Of a stretch of 64,000 nt of DNA, positions 1-9,875 are shown in pieces. Positions within the stretch are counted from its first letter, which is position 1; every line of letters begins with the position of its first letter. A program made the position numbers and the translations under genes. This stretch comes from Aestuariispira ectoiniformans (GTDB lineage Bacteria > Pseudomonadota > Alphaproteobacteria > UBA8366 > Aestuariispiraceae). Under the pieces are notes generated by a model. That model did no database searches. It was not told the origin of the DNA and saw nothing but the letters and a program-made list of their open reading frames with translations. The stretch is taken from contig NZ_CP062788.1 of the NCBI RefSeq assembly GCF_025136295.1, positions 1,395,001-1,459,000 of the forward strand, given 5' to 3'.

Positions 1-1468
<1,468 letters not shown>

Positions 1469-1579
1469 ATCTCCTCGCCGCATACAGCGGCAAGGATCTC
1501 AATCAATCGCTGATGAACTCGACCAACCCATAACATAACGCAACTATAAAAGACTTCTTGTGCTTCACTGTGTATCGAC

Positions 1580-1698
1580 GACCTGGTGGCTATGGCGAGG
1601 GAGGATCCACCCGATCCCATCCCGAACTCGGAAGTGAAAGCCCTCTGCGCCGATGGTACTTTGGCTTAAGCCACGGGAGAGTAGGTCGCTGCCAGGTC
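1580..1698 (+). rRNA. rrf: 5S ribosomal RNA
   Basis: A 119-base segment begins gacctggtggc and ends gctgccaggtc. The two ends pair to form helix I. The interior carries the conserved loop B/C sequence around cccatcccgaactcgg and the helix IV/V region tgcgccgatggtactttgg. It follows the 23S gene by about 110 bases, as expected for the same rRNA transcript. Confidence 0.96.
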
Positions 1699-1779
1699 TT
1701 CCATACACAGTCTTACCTATTCACTCTTCCAATCCATCCCCTATAAAAAATAAATCCCATAGGGGATTAAAAACTCTGA

Positions 1780-1856
<77 letters not shown>

Positions 1857-1860
1857 GCAC

Positions 1861-1890
1861 AAAGCCCTACACCATAGGTGTGGGGCTTTT
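1861..1890 (+). terminator. Rho-independent terminator of the rRNA/tRNA operon
   Basis: A 13-bp stem (aaagccctacacc with ggtgtggggcttt, one G-U pair) around a 3-base loop is followed by a T run. It lies four bases after the tRNA CCA end and would close the rRNA transcript. Confidence 0.85.
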
Positions 1891-2137
1891 GCTTTATAAC
1901 CTGACCTCTCCACCAGAAAGGAATAAAACGGCCTGCCGCCAGCTAGGCCGGTTTTGTGTTTGAGGCCCATTGCACTCCCCTACAACGACGGTCGCACGCA
2001 CATAAGGGCGCGCGACTGGACCAAAAAGGCAGCCTTGGGGAAATATTCAGGCTGGTTTGCTTGGCGAAAGGCAGCTTCCGGTTTTCCCTATTTGTGCTGA
2101 AATCTACCCCTGTGACATTTTGGCGAAGGGGCGCCTC
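1891..2137. other. Intergenic region without a recognisable gene
   Basis: About 250 bases separate the rRNA terminator from the GntR promoter. The only structure I see is a second imperfect inverted repeat at about 1925-1955 (aaaacggcct ... aggccggtttt) followed by T-rich sequence, possibly a back-up terminator. Short open frames here have no recognisable product or good ribosome-binding site. Confidence 0.5.
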
Positions 2138-2167
2138 TTGACATTCATCTGATGAATCTGGCATTAG
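2138..2167 (+). promoter_or_regulatory. Candidate sigma70 promoter of the GntR-mtn operon
   Basis: A perfect -35 hexamer TTGACA lies at 2138-2143. A weak -10 candidate, CATTAG at 2162-2167, follows after an 18-base spacer. The element sits between and partly inside the repeated operator sequences, as expected for a repressed promoter. The -10 match is poor (3 of 6), so the exact start site is a guess. Confidence 0.45.
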
Positions 2168-2265
2168 GTCATCAGATGAATTTTCGGTATTCAGGACCGT
2201 TCGATGAAAGCAAAGCTGCTATGGGATGGTTTTCTCGAATGGACATAAAAATTAATCAGATGAAT
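2143..2265 (+). promoter_or_regulatory. Three repeated operator-like sites upstream of the GntR gene
   Basis: The palindrome ATTCATCTGATGAAT lies at 2143-2157. Near-copies of its right half, TCATCAGATGAAT, occur at 2169-2181 and ATTAATCAGATGAAT at 2251-2265. The shared core is ATCAGATGAAT. GntR/HutC regulators usually bind short palindromes in their own promoters, so these are the likely targets of the adjacent regulator. The first copy overlaps the -35 element, and the last lies 28 bases before the start codon. Confidence 0.65.
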
Positions 2266-2293
2266 ATCGAATGTCTGTGGGAGAATTTGTTTC

Positions 2294-3013
2294 ATGAAGG
2301 CGACAGCGGAAAAGCCGCTGCAAGTGCGCGTCCAGACAGCGATCAGGGACCTGATCCGCGCCCAGGGGCTTGTGGCCGGTGATCAATTACCGACGGAAGG
2401 TGAGCTGACAAGCCTGCTTGATGTGGGGCGGTCGACCCTGCGTGAGGCGATGGCCAACCTGGAAAGTCAGGGCCTGCTTCAGCGTATTCAGGGTAAGGGC
2501 ACATTCATCAGACAAATCCCGTTGGTCCTGGAAAACGGGATTGATGAGCTGCGCTCCGTCTCCGAACATATTCGAGCCGTCGGCGCCACACCTTCTACCA
2601 GTCGCATCGAAATTCAGGTGATTGAGGCAAGCGACCTGCTGGCGGAAAAGCTGCAGGTGGAGGAAGGCGCACCGCTGGTGCGGATCGAACGCGTGCGGCG
2701 CGCCGATGGGGCCATTGCTGCCTTTTGTATCGATATCCTGCCGAAATCACTGGTGCCGGGGATCGAGAGCGAGGACTTCCGAGGGTCGCTGTTTGAGATG
2801 TTTTCCGGCGGCGGCAACAATCCTTCCTATGCGGAAAGCAATCTTCGGCCAACCATTCTGACGCGCCGCGATTTTCCGGAAATGAAAAGTGAGATCGGCC
2901 TGTTCCTGCTGTTTGAAGAAGTCTTCTACGACGATAACGGAACGCCGATCTGCTACAGCAACGACTATTACAGCGCGGATATCTTTGACTTCCGCATTGT
3001 GCGTAAACGCTAG
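2294..3013 (+). CDS. GntR/HutC-family transcriptional regulator
   Basis: The 239-residue protein has an N-terminal winged helix (about residues 5-72) with the family signature: LPTEGELTSLLDVGRSTLRE, a recognition helix and a wing ending in GKGTFI. A ligand-binding UTRA domain fills residues 90-235. It starts the operon for kinase, ABC importer, isomerase and aldolase, so it is probably a local repressor that responds to the imported pentose analogue or its phosphate. The start ATG is preceded by gggagaa. The identity of the ligand is inferred from neighbours only. Confidence 0.9.
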   Translation: MKATAEKPLQVRVQTAIRDLIRAQGLVAGDQLPTEGELTSLLDVGRSTLREAMANLESQGLLQRIQGKGTFIRQIPLVLENGIDELRSVSEHIRAVGATPSTSRIEIQVIEASDLLAEKLQVEEGAPLVRIERVRRADGAIAAFCIDILPKSLVPGIESEDFRGSLFEMFSGGGNNPSYAESNLRPTILTRRDFPEMKSEIGLFLLFEEVFYDDNGTPICYSNDYYSADIFDFRIVRKR

Positions 3014-3035
3014 TGTTACCTGGGGTGAACTGACT

Positions 3036-4301
3036 ATGGACTATCGCCAGCTCGACGAACATACCGTCACCGATTTTATCCGCGACCTGCCGGAAATGCA
3101 GGCGCTGTTTTCCGGTTTTGACGACCTTGAGATCAAGGAAGTAGGCGACGGAAACCTCAATTTCGTTTTCCTGATCACCAATCGGGCAAAGCCTGAGGAA
3201 ACCGTCGTTTTGAAACAGGCGGTGCCTTTCCTGCGCGTGGTCGGTGAAAGCTGGCCCCTGTCGCGGGAGCGTATGGATTCTGAAATCGCCGCACTCAGGG
3301 AACAGGAACGCCTTTGTCCCGGTCTGGTGCCGAAGATCTATTATGCCTCCAGCGAGATGTCCCTGGTCATCATGCAGAATTTGAACCGCCATAATATCCT
3401 GCGTGGCGATATCATCCAGGGGAAGGTTTTCCCGAAACTGGCAAATGATGTTTCGACCTTCCTGGCGCAAACCCTGTTCCATACCTCAGACCTTTACCTC
3501 GGTCATGACGTCAAGAAGGAAGCGGTCAAAAAGTCGGTGAATGTGGAGTTGTGCAAAATCACGGAGGATTTTGTCTTCACCCATCCTTTCGAAGGCAACG
3601 AGACCAATGCCTATAACGAGGAATTGAGCCAGGACGTCATCGACAGCATCCAAAAGGACCCGGCGGTTCGTGTCGCCGTGGGCGAGATGAAATATGCCTT
3701 CATGACCCAGGCGGAATCGCTATTGCATGGGGATTTGCATATCGGTTCCATCATGGCGAATGAGGATGAAACCTATGTCATCGACCCGGAATTTGCTTTC
3801 TATGGGCCGATGGGTTTCGATCTGGGGGCGATGCTGGGCAACCTCTATCTCTCCTATTTCTCCCATGACTATCGTCAGCGGGCGATGGGCAAAGACCCGG
3901 CGGCTTATCGTGGATGGCTGTTGCAATGCGCAGAAGATATCTGGACCGGCTTTGAAGAAAAATTCCTGACCTTGTGGCGCGACCATGAAGCAGCCCAGGG
4001 AACGGCCTTCTTCGGTAAGGACCTGGGCGGCGGCAGTGCCGAATTGTTCCGGGCGCATTTCATGAAGCGCGTGTTTTCCGACAGCATCGGTTTTGCCGCC
4101 TGCAAGATGATGCGCCGCATCGTCGGCCTCGCCAAAGTGGCCGATATTGCCGATATCCCGGACCTGAAGGAACGCGCCCTGGCGGAAGCCAACGCCCTGG
4201 CGATGGGCCGGGCCATGGTGGTCAACCGCAACGGCTATTCCTCCATCACCGAATTATCCGAACTGGCCCGCAGCATCTCGCCGCTGGGCGGCAGCCGCTA
4301 A
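3036..4301 (+). CDS. mtnK: S-methyl-5-thioribose kinase (or 5-deoxyribose kinase)
   Basis: The 421-residue protein has the aminoglycoside-phosphotransferase/choline-kinase fold. The catalytic loop reads LLHGDLHIGSIM and is followed by the metal-binding VIDPEFAFYGPMGFDLG, both typical of MtnK. It would phosphorylate C1 of 5-methylthioribose, giving the substrate of the MtnA isomerase encoded later in the operon. I chose the ATG at 3036 because it has ggggtga upstream and the homologous region begins there; the frame stays open further 5' but overlaps the regulator. MtnK-type kinases can also act on 5-deoxyribose in the DHAP shunt, and sequence alone does not separate the two substrates. Confidence 0.9.
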   Translation: MDYRQLDEHTVTDFIRDLPEMQALFSGFDDLEIKEVGDGNLNFVFLITNRAKPEETVVLKQAVPFLRVVGESWPLSRERMDSEIAALREQERLCPGLVPKIYYASSEMSLVIMQNLNRHNILRGDIIQGKVFPKLANDVSTFLAQTLFHTSDLYLGHDVKKEAVKKSVNVELCKITEDFVFTHPFEGNETNAYNEELSQDVIDSIQKDPAVRVAVGEMKYAFMTQAESLLHGDLHIGSIMANEDETYVIDPEFAFYGPMGFDLGAMLGNLYLSYFSHDYRQRAMGKDPAAYRGWLLQCAEDIWTGFEEKFLTLWRDHEAAQGTAFFGKDLGGGSAELFRAHFMKRVFSDSIGFAACKMMRRIVGLAKVADIADIPDLKERALAEANALAMGRAMVVNRNGYSSITELSELARSISPLGGSR

Positions 4302-4326
4302 CACCGGCCTTTGGGGGGAAGAATTG

Positions 4327-5865
4327 ATGTCTCAGTCTCCAGCCGTCGAAGTGCGCCATGTGGGCAAGAGCTTTGGCCCGACCCGCGCGCTTGACGATGT
4401 CTCCTTTGAGTTCCGGCCGGGAGAAATCTTTGCCATGGTCGGTGCCAACGGGGCGGGTAAATCGACCCTGATCAAGATTATTTGCGGCTACTACCCGGAT
4501 TTCGAAGGCGAAATCCTGGTAGGCGGCGAGCCGGTCTCTTTCACATCGCCCCATGATGCAACCGCCAAGGGGATCGCCACTGTCCATCAGATCATCAATC
4601 AGGGCGTGATCCAGACCATGACGGTTGCGGAAAACCTGGCGCTTGCCGAGTTGCTGTCGTCGGAAGAAGGCTCGCTTTTCTACAAGCCCAAAGTAATCGA
4701 GGCACGTGCCCGGGAAATCGCGGCGCGCATGGGGCTGGACCACCTGGACTTGAACCAGGAAGTGTCCGAACTGGAACAAAGCGACCGTCAGATGATTGCG
4801 ATCGCGCGGGCGCTGGCGACAAATCCCAAGCTTTTGATCCTGGACGAGCCGACCTCCTCCATCTCGGAGCGTGAAACCGAAGTTCTGTTTGAGAAGCTTT
4901 TCCGGTTGCGGGAAGAGGGCGTTTCGATCCTTTACGTGTCGCACCGCCTGCATGAGATCGAGCGCATCGCCGATCGTGTCGGCGTGATCCGTGACGGTAA
5001 ATACGGCGGCGTGTTGGAGCGACCTTTCAAGGTGAAGGAAATTGTCACCGCGATGGTCGGTGAGATTGAAGACAAGACCGCGAGCCGCCAGCGCAAGGAC
5101 TATGCTGCTGACGCGGTGCCCAAACTGGAATTGCGTGACCTTGTGGTTCAGCCGGGCCACAAGCCGATCAACCTGAAGGTCCACGCCGGGGAAATCCTGG
5201 GCATTACCGGGCTGATCGGTGCGGGCAAGTCGGAATTGGCGCAGGTCCTGTTCGGCCTGGCAGAGCCCCTGTCCGGTCAGCTGCTGATCGACGGAAAACC
5301 GGTCCACAGCAAAACCGTGGCGGAGGCCATCGGCAACGGCGTTTTCATGGTGCCGGAGGATCGCTCCAATAATGCGGTCATCCCGGAGTTTAATCTGCGC
5401 AAGAATATCACGCTGCCCTTCCTGGGGTCCTTCAGCAACGCTTTCGGTCTGATGAAACATCGGCTGGAAAGCCGGGAGGCGACCCGTATGGTCAACGCCA
5501 TGGGCGTGAAATGCGAAAGTGAGCTTTCCGATATTTCCGAATTGTCGGGGGGGAACCAGCAAAAGGTAGTGGTGGCCCGCTGGCTCATGAAAAATTTCAA
5601 CGTCCTGATCCTGGACGAGCCCTATCAGGGCGTGGATATCCGGTCGCGCCATGACATCAACACCTATATCCGTGCCAATTGTGGGGATCGGGCCTTGATC
5701 GTTCTCGCGGCGGATCTGGACGAGGTTTTGGAAGTGGCGGATCGCGTGGTCGTGATGAACCACGGGATGATTGTCGGCGAGCAGTATATCGATGCCGTTG
5801 ACCGGCCGACCCTTCTTCACTGGACATCTCAATCACCCGACGAAGTGACACAGGCCGTCGGGTAG
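4327..5865 (+). CDS. Sugar-type ABC transporter ATP-binding protein (two ATPase domains)
   Basis: The 512-residue protein belongs to the RbsA/MglA class with two fused nucleotide-binding domains. Domain 1 has Walker A GANGAGKST near residue 40 and Walker B LLILDEPTSS; its signature is degenerate (ELEQSDRQMIAIAR). Domain 2 has the altered Walker A GLIGAGKSE, signature LSGGNQQKVVVAR and Walker B VLILDEPYQGVD. One canonical and one altered Walker A is normal for this class. It energises the permease and binding protein encoded next. The ATG follows a ggggggaag ribosome-binding site, and a TTG one codon upstream is less likely. Confidence 0.93.
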   Translation: MSQSPAVEVRHVGKSFGPTRALDDVSFEFRPGEIFAMVGANGAGKSTLIKIICGYYPDFEGEILVGGEPVSFTSPHDATAKGIATVHQIINQGVIQTMTVAENLALAELLSSEEGSLFYKPKVIEARAREIAARMGLDHLDLNQEVSELEQSDRQMIAIARALATNPKLLILDEPTSSISERETEVLFEKLFRLREEGVSILYVSHRLHEIERIADRVGVIRDGKYGGVLERPFKVKEIVTAMVGEIEDKTASRQRKDYAADAVPKLELRDLVVQPGHKPINLKVHAGEILGITGLIGAGKSELAQVLFGLAEPLSGQLLIDGKPVHSKTVAEAIGNGVFMVPEDRSNNAVIPEFNLRKNITLPFLGSFSNAFGLMKHRLESREATRMVNAMGVKCESELSDISELSGGNQQKVVVARWLMKNFNVLILDEPYQGVDIRSRHDINTYIRANCGDRALIVLAADLDEVLEVADRVVVMNHGMIVGEQYIDAVDRPTLLHWTSQSPDEVTQAVG

Positions 5866-5884
5866 AGCAGGGGCAATAATAACA

Positions 5885-6865
5885 ATGGAACGTGTAACCG
5901 CATTTTCGATCAAATACGGCTTTTTGATCGTCATGGCCGCCTCCTTCATCGGTTTCGGCATGGTGCAGCCCGCCTTCTGGAGCGCATCAAACCTGTTTTC
6001 GATCCTGCTTGGGGTGACCATCTACGGCATTCTCGCGCTGGGCGTGACTTTCACCCTGGTGACCGATGGGCTGGATCTGTCCGTGGGTTCGACCGCCGCC
6101 ATGTCGGTAATGATGGCGTCATACAGCATGGTGGTGCTGGAACTGTCCGGCGTCATGGCAGTGGTGATCTGCCTGATCATCGGGGCGTTGATCGGCCTGG
6201 TGAACGGCTTCCTGATTGTTCGGGTCAAGATTCCCGACCTTCTGGCGACACTGGGCACCATGTTCCTGATCCAGGGGTTGCAGTTGATCCCGTCGGGTGG
6301 CCGGTCCATCGGGACAGGCATGCTGCTGTCCAATGGGGACGAGGCCATGGGCGAATTTACCGAAGGCTTCCTCTTCCTGGGGCAGGGCAGGCTCTTCGAC
6401 CTGGTTCCGACACCGGTTGTCTTCATGCTGGTGCTGGCGGTGCTGGTCTATGTGGTGCTGGAACATACCCGTTGGGGCCGCGTTTTCTATGCCATCGGCG
6501 GCAATGCCGAAGCAGCCCGTCTGGTTGGTGCCAGTGTCGACCGCTATCGCATCATGGCCTATGTGCTGTCCGGCCTGATCGCCTCCTTCGGTGGCGTGTT
6601 GCTGGCCTCGCGCGTCGGTCGCGGGGACGTCTCCAGCGGATCGGGCCTGTTGTTGGATGCGGTTGGTGCGGCGTTGATCGGCTTTGCGGTATTGGGCGCG
6701 CGTAAACCAAACGCCTTCGGCACAATCGTCGGGGCCATTTTTGTGGGCATGCTGTTGAACGGGCTGACCATGTTGAACCTGCCCTATTTCTGGCAGGATT
6801 TCATCAAGGGCAGCGTTTTGGTCGCCGCTTTGGCCTTCACGTTCAGCCTGGCCAAGCAACGATAA
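5885..6865 (+). CDS. Sugar-type ABC transporter permease
   Basis: The 326-residue, strongly hydrophobic protein is of the RbsC/BPD-transp-2 family with about 8-10 membrane spans. It has the family segment LGVTFTLVTDGLDLSVGS near residue 55 and the cytoplasmic coupling region around GRVFYAIGGNAEAARLVG (about 200-220). It starts 19 bases after the ATPase gene. With the ATPase and binding protein it forms an inner-membrane importer. The substrate is inferred from the kinase, isomerase and aldolase in the same operon. Confidence 0.92.
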   Translation: MERVTAFSIKYGFLIVMAASFIGFGMVQPAFWSASNLFSILLGVTIYGILALGVTFTLVTDGLDLSVGSTAAMSVMMASYSMVVLELSGVMAVVICLIIGALIGLVNGFLIVRVKIPDLLATLGTMFLIQGLQLIPSGGRSIGTGMLLSNGDEAMGEFTEGFLFLGQGRLFDLVPTPVVFMLVLAVLVYVVLEHTRWGRVFYAIGGNAEAARLVGASVDRYRIMAYVLSGLIASFGGVLLASRVGRGDVSSGSGLLLDAVGAALIGFAVLGARKPNAFGTIVGAIFVGMLLNGLTMLNLPYFWQDFIKGSVLVAALAFTFSLAKQR

Positions 6866-6918
6866 TAAAAACTGAGACTGTAACTGAATTAAAACCACTT
6901 ACGAACATGGAGGTTCTC

Positions 6919-7974
6919 ATGGTTTTCAAGGGAGTGATGAAGGCGGTTGGTTTGGCCGGTGGCCTGATCGCCGGTGTTGTCGGCACCAGTGTCGCGGCAG
7001 ACGCACCAGCGCCGTTTGACGGGTCGAAGAAAGTTCATATCGCACTGATCCGCCAGATGGTGGAAGGTGAGTTCATGCAGATGTATCAGGCGGGTGCACA
7101 GCGTCAGGCAGACCTGATCGGTGTGAAACTGACGGTCTTCGGCAAGAATATGGACAACCAGGCGCAGGCCAACTTTGTCTATCAGGCAATCAACATGGGC
7201 GTGGATGGTATCATTATCGACCATGGCCTGACCGAAACCATGAAGAAACCCGCCGCGGATGCAATCGCCAAGGGCATCCCGGTCGTTGCCTTCGACGTCA
7301 ACCTGAAGAACCCGGATATCAACCAGATATCCCAGGACGACCATCAATTGGGCAAGATGGCGCTGGACGCCATGCTTGATGATTTCGGCGGCAAGGCCAA
7401 TGTGGGGTATGTCTACGTGGCTGGTATCCTGCCCCTGGATAAACGCCATGTCAGCTTTGAAGAAGCCAAGAAGGCCAATCCGGGTCTGAAGGAAGTCGCG
7501 CGGACCGGTACACTGGAATCGCCGTTTTCCGTGAAGAACGCGGAACAGGTGAAGGCGGTTCTTTTGGCCAATCCGGATATCAATGCCTATTTCGCACCCT
7601 TTGATGAATTCGGCAAAGGCGTGATCATGGCGTTGGAAGAAAACAACATGGCGGACAAGGTCAAGGTCTATACCGCTGATATCTCCACCCAGGATATTCA
7701 GATGATGATCAAGCCCGGCAATCCCTGGGCGGCAACGGCAGCGACCAACCCGGCTGCGATCGGGGCGGTCAGTGTTCGCGCCATTGCCAAGAAGATTGCA
7801 GGCGAGAAACTGGACCACGAAATCACCATCCCGCCGATGCTGTTTACCCAGAAGATGCTGATCGACGCCGGTGTGAAAAGCATGAAACAGCTTCGCGCCA
7901 GCTTCCCTGAATTCAACCACGTGGACCGTGCCATGGCGGATTGGATTCCGGTTGATAAAAAAGGTCTTTTCTAA
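6919..7974 (+). CDS. Periplasmic sugar-binding protein of the ABC importer
   Basis: The 351-residue protein is a type I periplasmic binding protein (RbsB class). An N-terminal signal peptide ends near SVAADA, and mature domain 1 starts KVHIALIRQMVEGEF. The ATG at 6919 is preferred because ggagg at 6909-6913 sits at the right distance; the ATG at 6907 would swallow that site. It captures the ligand in the periplasm and delivers it to the permease. A strong hairpin follows the gene, which fits higher expression of the binding protein than of the downstream enzymes. Confidence 0.9.
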   Translation: MVFKGVMKAVGLAGGLIAGVVGTSVAADAPAPFDGSKKVHIALIRQMVEGEFMQMYQAGAQRQADLIGVKLTVFGKNMDNQAQANFVYQAINMGVDGIIIDHGLTETMKKPAADAIAKGIPVVAFDVNLKNPDINQISQDDHQLGKMALDAMLDDFGGKANVGYVYVAGILPLDKRHVSFEEAKKANPGLKEVARTGTLESPFSVKNAEQVKAVLLANPDINAYFAPFDEFGKGVIMALEENNMADKVKVYTADISTQDIQMMIKPGNPWAATAATNPAAIGAVSVRAIAKKIAGEKLDHEITIPPMLFTQKMLIDAGVKSMKQLRASFPEFNHVDRAMADWIPVDKKGLF

Positions 7975-7989
7975 CCCCGACTGCGAATT

Positions 7990-8023
7990 GGTTCGGGGAT
8001 ACCTCTCCCCGAACCGCTTTTTT
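7990..8023 (+). terminator. Intra-operon terminator/attenuator after the binding-protein gene
   Basis: A perfect 10-bp stem (ggttcgggga with tccccgaacc) is followed by gcttttttg. It lies between the binding-protein and mtnA genes. Such sites after binding-protein genes commonly lower downstream expression. It may split the operon, although no clear new promoter is visible before mtnA. Confidence 0.8.
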
Positions 8024-8071
8024 GATCCATTTTGTTTGATGATTTGACGACGCATTTTTAGGAGAGCAACA

Positions 8072-9136
8072 GTGCTGAACGGTCAATTAGCTGCAGACAA
8101 CCTGCCCCGTGCAGTCCGCTGGGAAGAGGGTGATCTTTACCTGCTGGACCAGACGCGATTGCCGTTGGAAACCTGCATGGAAAAACAGGAAACGGCACAG
8201 CAGGTCTGGGATTCCATTCATGTACTGAAAGTGCGCGGTGCACCTGCCATCGGGATTGCCGGGGCCTATGGCCTCTGCGTGGCGCTGAAGGACAAGACCG
8301 GCCTTGCCATTGACGAGTTTATGGCGGAAGTGGAAAATCAGGCGGCCTTCCTGGACAGTTCCCGTCCAACTGCGGTCAATCTCGGCTGGGCGCTGCGCCG
8401 TATGGTGGCGATGGCGAAGGCAAGCGGTATCACCGATGCGACCGCGCTCTATGACCGCCTTGTGGCTGAGGCTGTTGCGATCCATGAAGAAGATATCGGG
8501 CTGTGCCGTGCGATGGGGGAGAATGGCGCCCCCCTGATTACCGAAGGCATGGGCGTTCTCACCCATTGTAATGCGGGATCGCTGGCAACCTCCGAGTTGG
8601 GCACGGCGACCGCGCCCATGTATGTGGCCCACAGCCGTGGTGTGAATTTCCGGGTCTATGCCGATGAAACCCGGCCGCTGTTGCAGGGGGCACGGCTGAC
8701 CAGTTGGGAACTGCAGCAGTCGGGGATCGACGTGACCCTGCTTACCGACAATATGGCGGCCCACATCATGTCCCAGGGACTGATCGATCTGGTGATTACC
8801 GGGACCGACCGTGTTGCTGCCAATGGCGATGTGGCCAACAAGATCGGCACCATGGGCGTTGCGATCCTGGCCAAGCATTTCGGCATTCCCTTCTATGTGT
8901 GCTGTCCGTCGTCGACCATTGACCTGGATACGGCCCACGGCAAGGACATCCCGATTGAGGAGCGGGGAGACGACGAAGTGACCAGCTTTGGCGCCCGCCG
9001 TACGGCCCCGGAAGGGATCAAGGTCCGCAATCCGGCCTTTGACGTGACCCCCAATGAACTGGTTACCGGCCTGATTACGGAAAAGGGGATCATCTGCGAA
9101 CCCTATACCGAAAACCTGCGCGCCATGTTCGGTTGA
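8072..9136 (+). CDS. mtnA: S-methyl-5-thioribose-1-phosphate isomerase
   Basis: The 354-residue protein belongs to the MtnA/eIF2B-alpha family. Key segments are GAPAIGIAGAYG near residue 52, the catalytic-cysteine region LTHCNAGSLATSELGTA near 165, and the catalytic-aspartate region ITGTDRVAANGDVANKIGT near 245. It converts the aldose 1-phosphate made by MtnK into the ketose 1-phosphate. The start is GTG at 8072 with an aggaga site upstream. The aldolase gene follows after 10 bases. The window has no MtnB/C/D/X enzymes, which argues against the universal methionine salvage branch at this locus. Confidence 0.93.
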   Translation: MLNGQLAADNLPRAVRWEEGDLYLLDQTRLPLETCMEKQETAQQVWDSIHVLKVRGAPAIGIAGAYGLCVALKDKTGLAIDEFMAEVENQAAFLDSSRPTAVNLGWALRRMVAMAKASGITDATALYDRLVAEAVAIHEEDIGLCRAMGENGAPLITEGMGVLTHCNAGSLATSELGTATAPMYVAHSRGVNFRVYADETRPLLQGARLTSWELQQSGIDVTLLTDNMAAHIMSQGLIDLVITGTDRVAANGDVANKIGTMGVAILAKHFGIPFYVCCPSSTIDLDTAHGKDIPIEERGDDEVTSFGARRTAPEGIKVRNPAFDVTPNELVTGLITEKGIICEPYTENLRAMFG

Positions 9137-9146
9137 GGTTCGGGGC

Positions 9147-9803
9147 ATGAGTGATCAAGTGTTGCGGGTGGAATTGCTGGATACAGCCAGGGAAATGAAT
9201 GCCATCGGTATCAATCAGGGTACATCGGGCAATGTCAGCGTACGGTCGGGGGATGGTTTCCTGATCACGCCGTCCGGCCTGCCTTATGATGAAAGCACGC
9301 CCGACGATATGGTGCCGATGACCTTGGATGCGGACTGGTCGGGAGACCGGAAACCGTCCAGCGAATGGCGCTTCCATCTGGATATCTACAAGGCGCGTGA
9401 CGATGTGCAGGCTGTGGTCCATGTGCATTCGACCTTCGCCACAACTATCGCCTGCCTGGGCAAGGAAATTCCTGCCTTCCACTATATGGTGGCGGTGGCG
9501 GGCGGCAAGACCATCCGCTGCGCGCCCTATCATACATTCGGCACACAGGAACTGTCCGATGTGACGGTTGACGCGCTGGTGGACCGCAAGGCCTGCCTGC
9601 TTGCCAATCACGGGATGATTGCCACAGGTCCCAATCTGAAAAAGGCCCTGGCCATGGCGGTTGAGGTGGAAAAGCTGTGCGAGATGTATTGGCGCACGCT
9701 GCAACTGGGTGGCGGACCGGTTCTGGATGATGCGGAGATGGATATCATCCTGTCGAAATTCCAGTCTTACGGCCAGTTTGCGAAAAAGCCTGCCAATCAA
9801 TAG
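9147..9803 (+). CDS. ald2: Class II aldolase (5-methylthioribulose/5-deoxyribulose 1-phosphate aldolase type)
   Basis: The 218-residue zinc-dependent class II aldolase/adducin-family protein has visible ligands: HVHS near residue 94 and the distal His in LLANHGMI near 155. The catalytic acid is probably the Glu in SSEWRFH (about 73). FucA-like aldolases cleave ketose 1-phosphates to DHAP plus an aldehyde. Next to mtnK and mtnA, the expected reaction is 5-methylthioribulose 1-phosphate to DHAP and 2-methylthioacetaldehyde, or the 5-deoxy analogue to DHAP and acetaldehyde (Ald2/DrdA, DHAP shunt). MtnB dehydratases share this fold, but the remaining MtnB-pathway genes are absent here. Confidence 0.8.
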   Translation: MSDQVLRVELLDTAREMNAIGINQGTSGNVSVRSGDGFLITPSGLPYDESTPDDMVPMTLDADWSGDRKPSSEWRFHLDIYKARDDVQAVVHVHSTFATTIACLGKEIPAFHYMVAVAGGKTIRCAPYHTFGTQELSDVTVDALVDRKACLLANHGMIATGPNLKKALAMAVEVEKLCEMYWRTLQLGGGPVLDDAEMDIILSKFQSYGQFAKKPANQ

Positions 9804-9815
9804 AGGCTGTTGATT

Positions 9816-9856
9816 CCCCGGTGACGAGGCGCTGTTTCTGTGTCACCGGGTTTCTT
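9816..9856 (+). terminator. Terminator-like hairpin after the mtn operon
   Basis: A 9-bp perfect stem (cccggtgac with gtcaccggg) surrounds a 16-base loop and is followed by tttctt. It lies between the aldolase stop and the convergent cytochrome gene. Confidence 0.6.
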
Positions 9857-9875
9857 CCATGTCATCAAGGTAAAA

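Noticed and set aside
2889-3035. A 49-residue N-terminal extension of the kinase
   Set aside because: It overlaps the regulator gene out of frame and lies before the conserved kinase start and ribosome-binding site.
4246-5832. A 528-codon open frame on the minus strand
   Set aside because: It is antisense to the ABC ATPase gene, has no family resemblance, and its residues reflect the third-position GC bias of the real gene.
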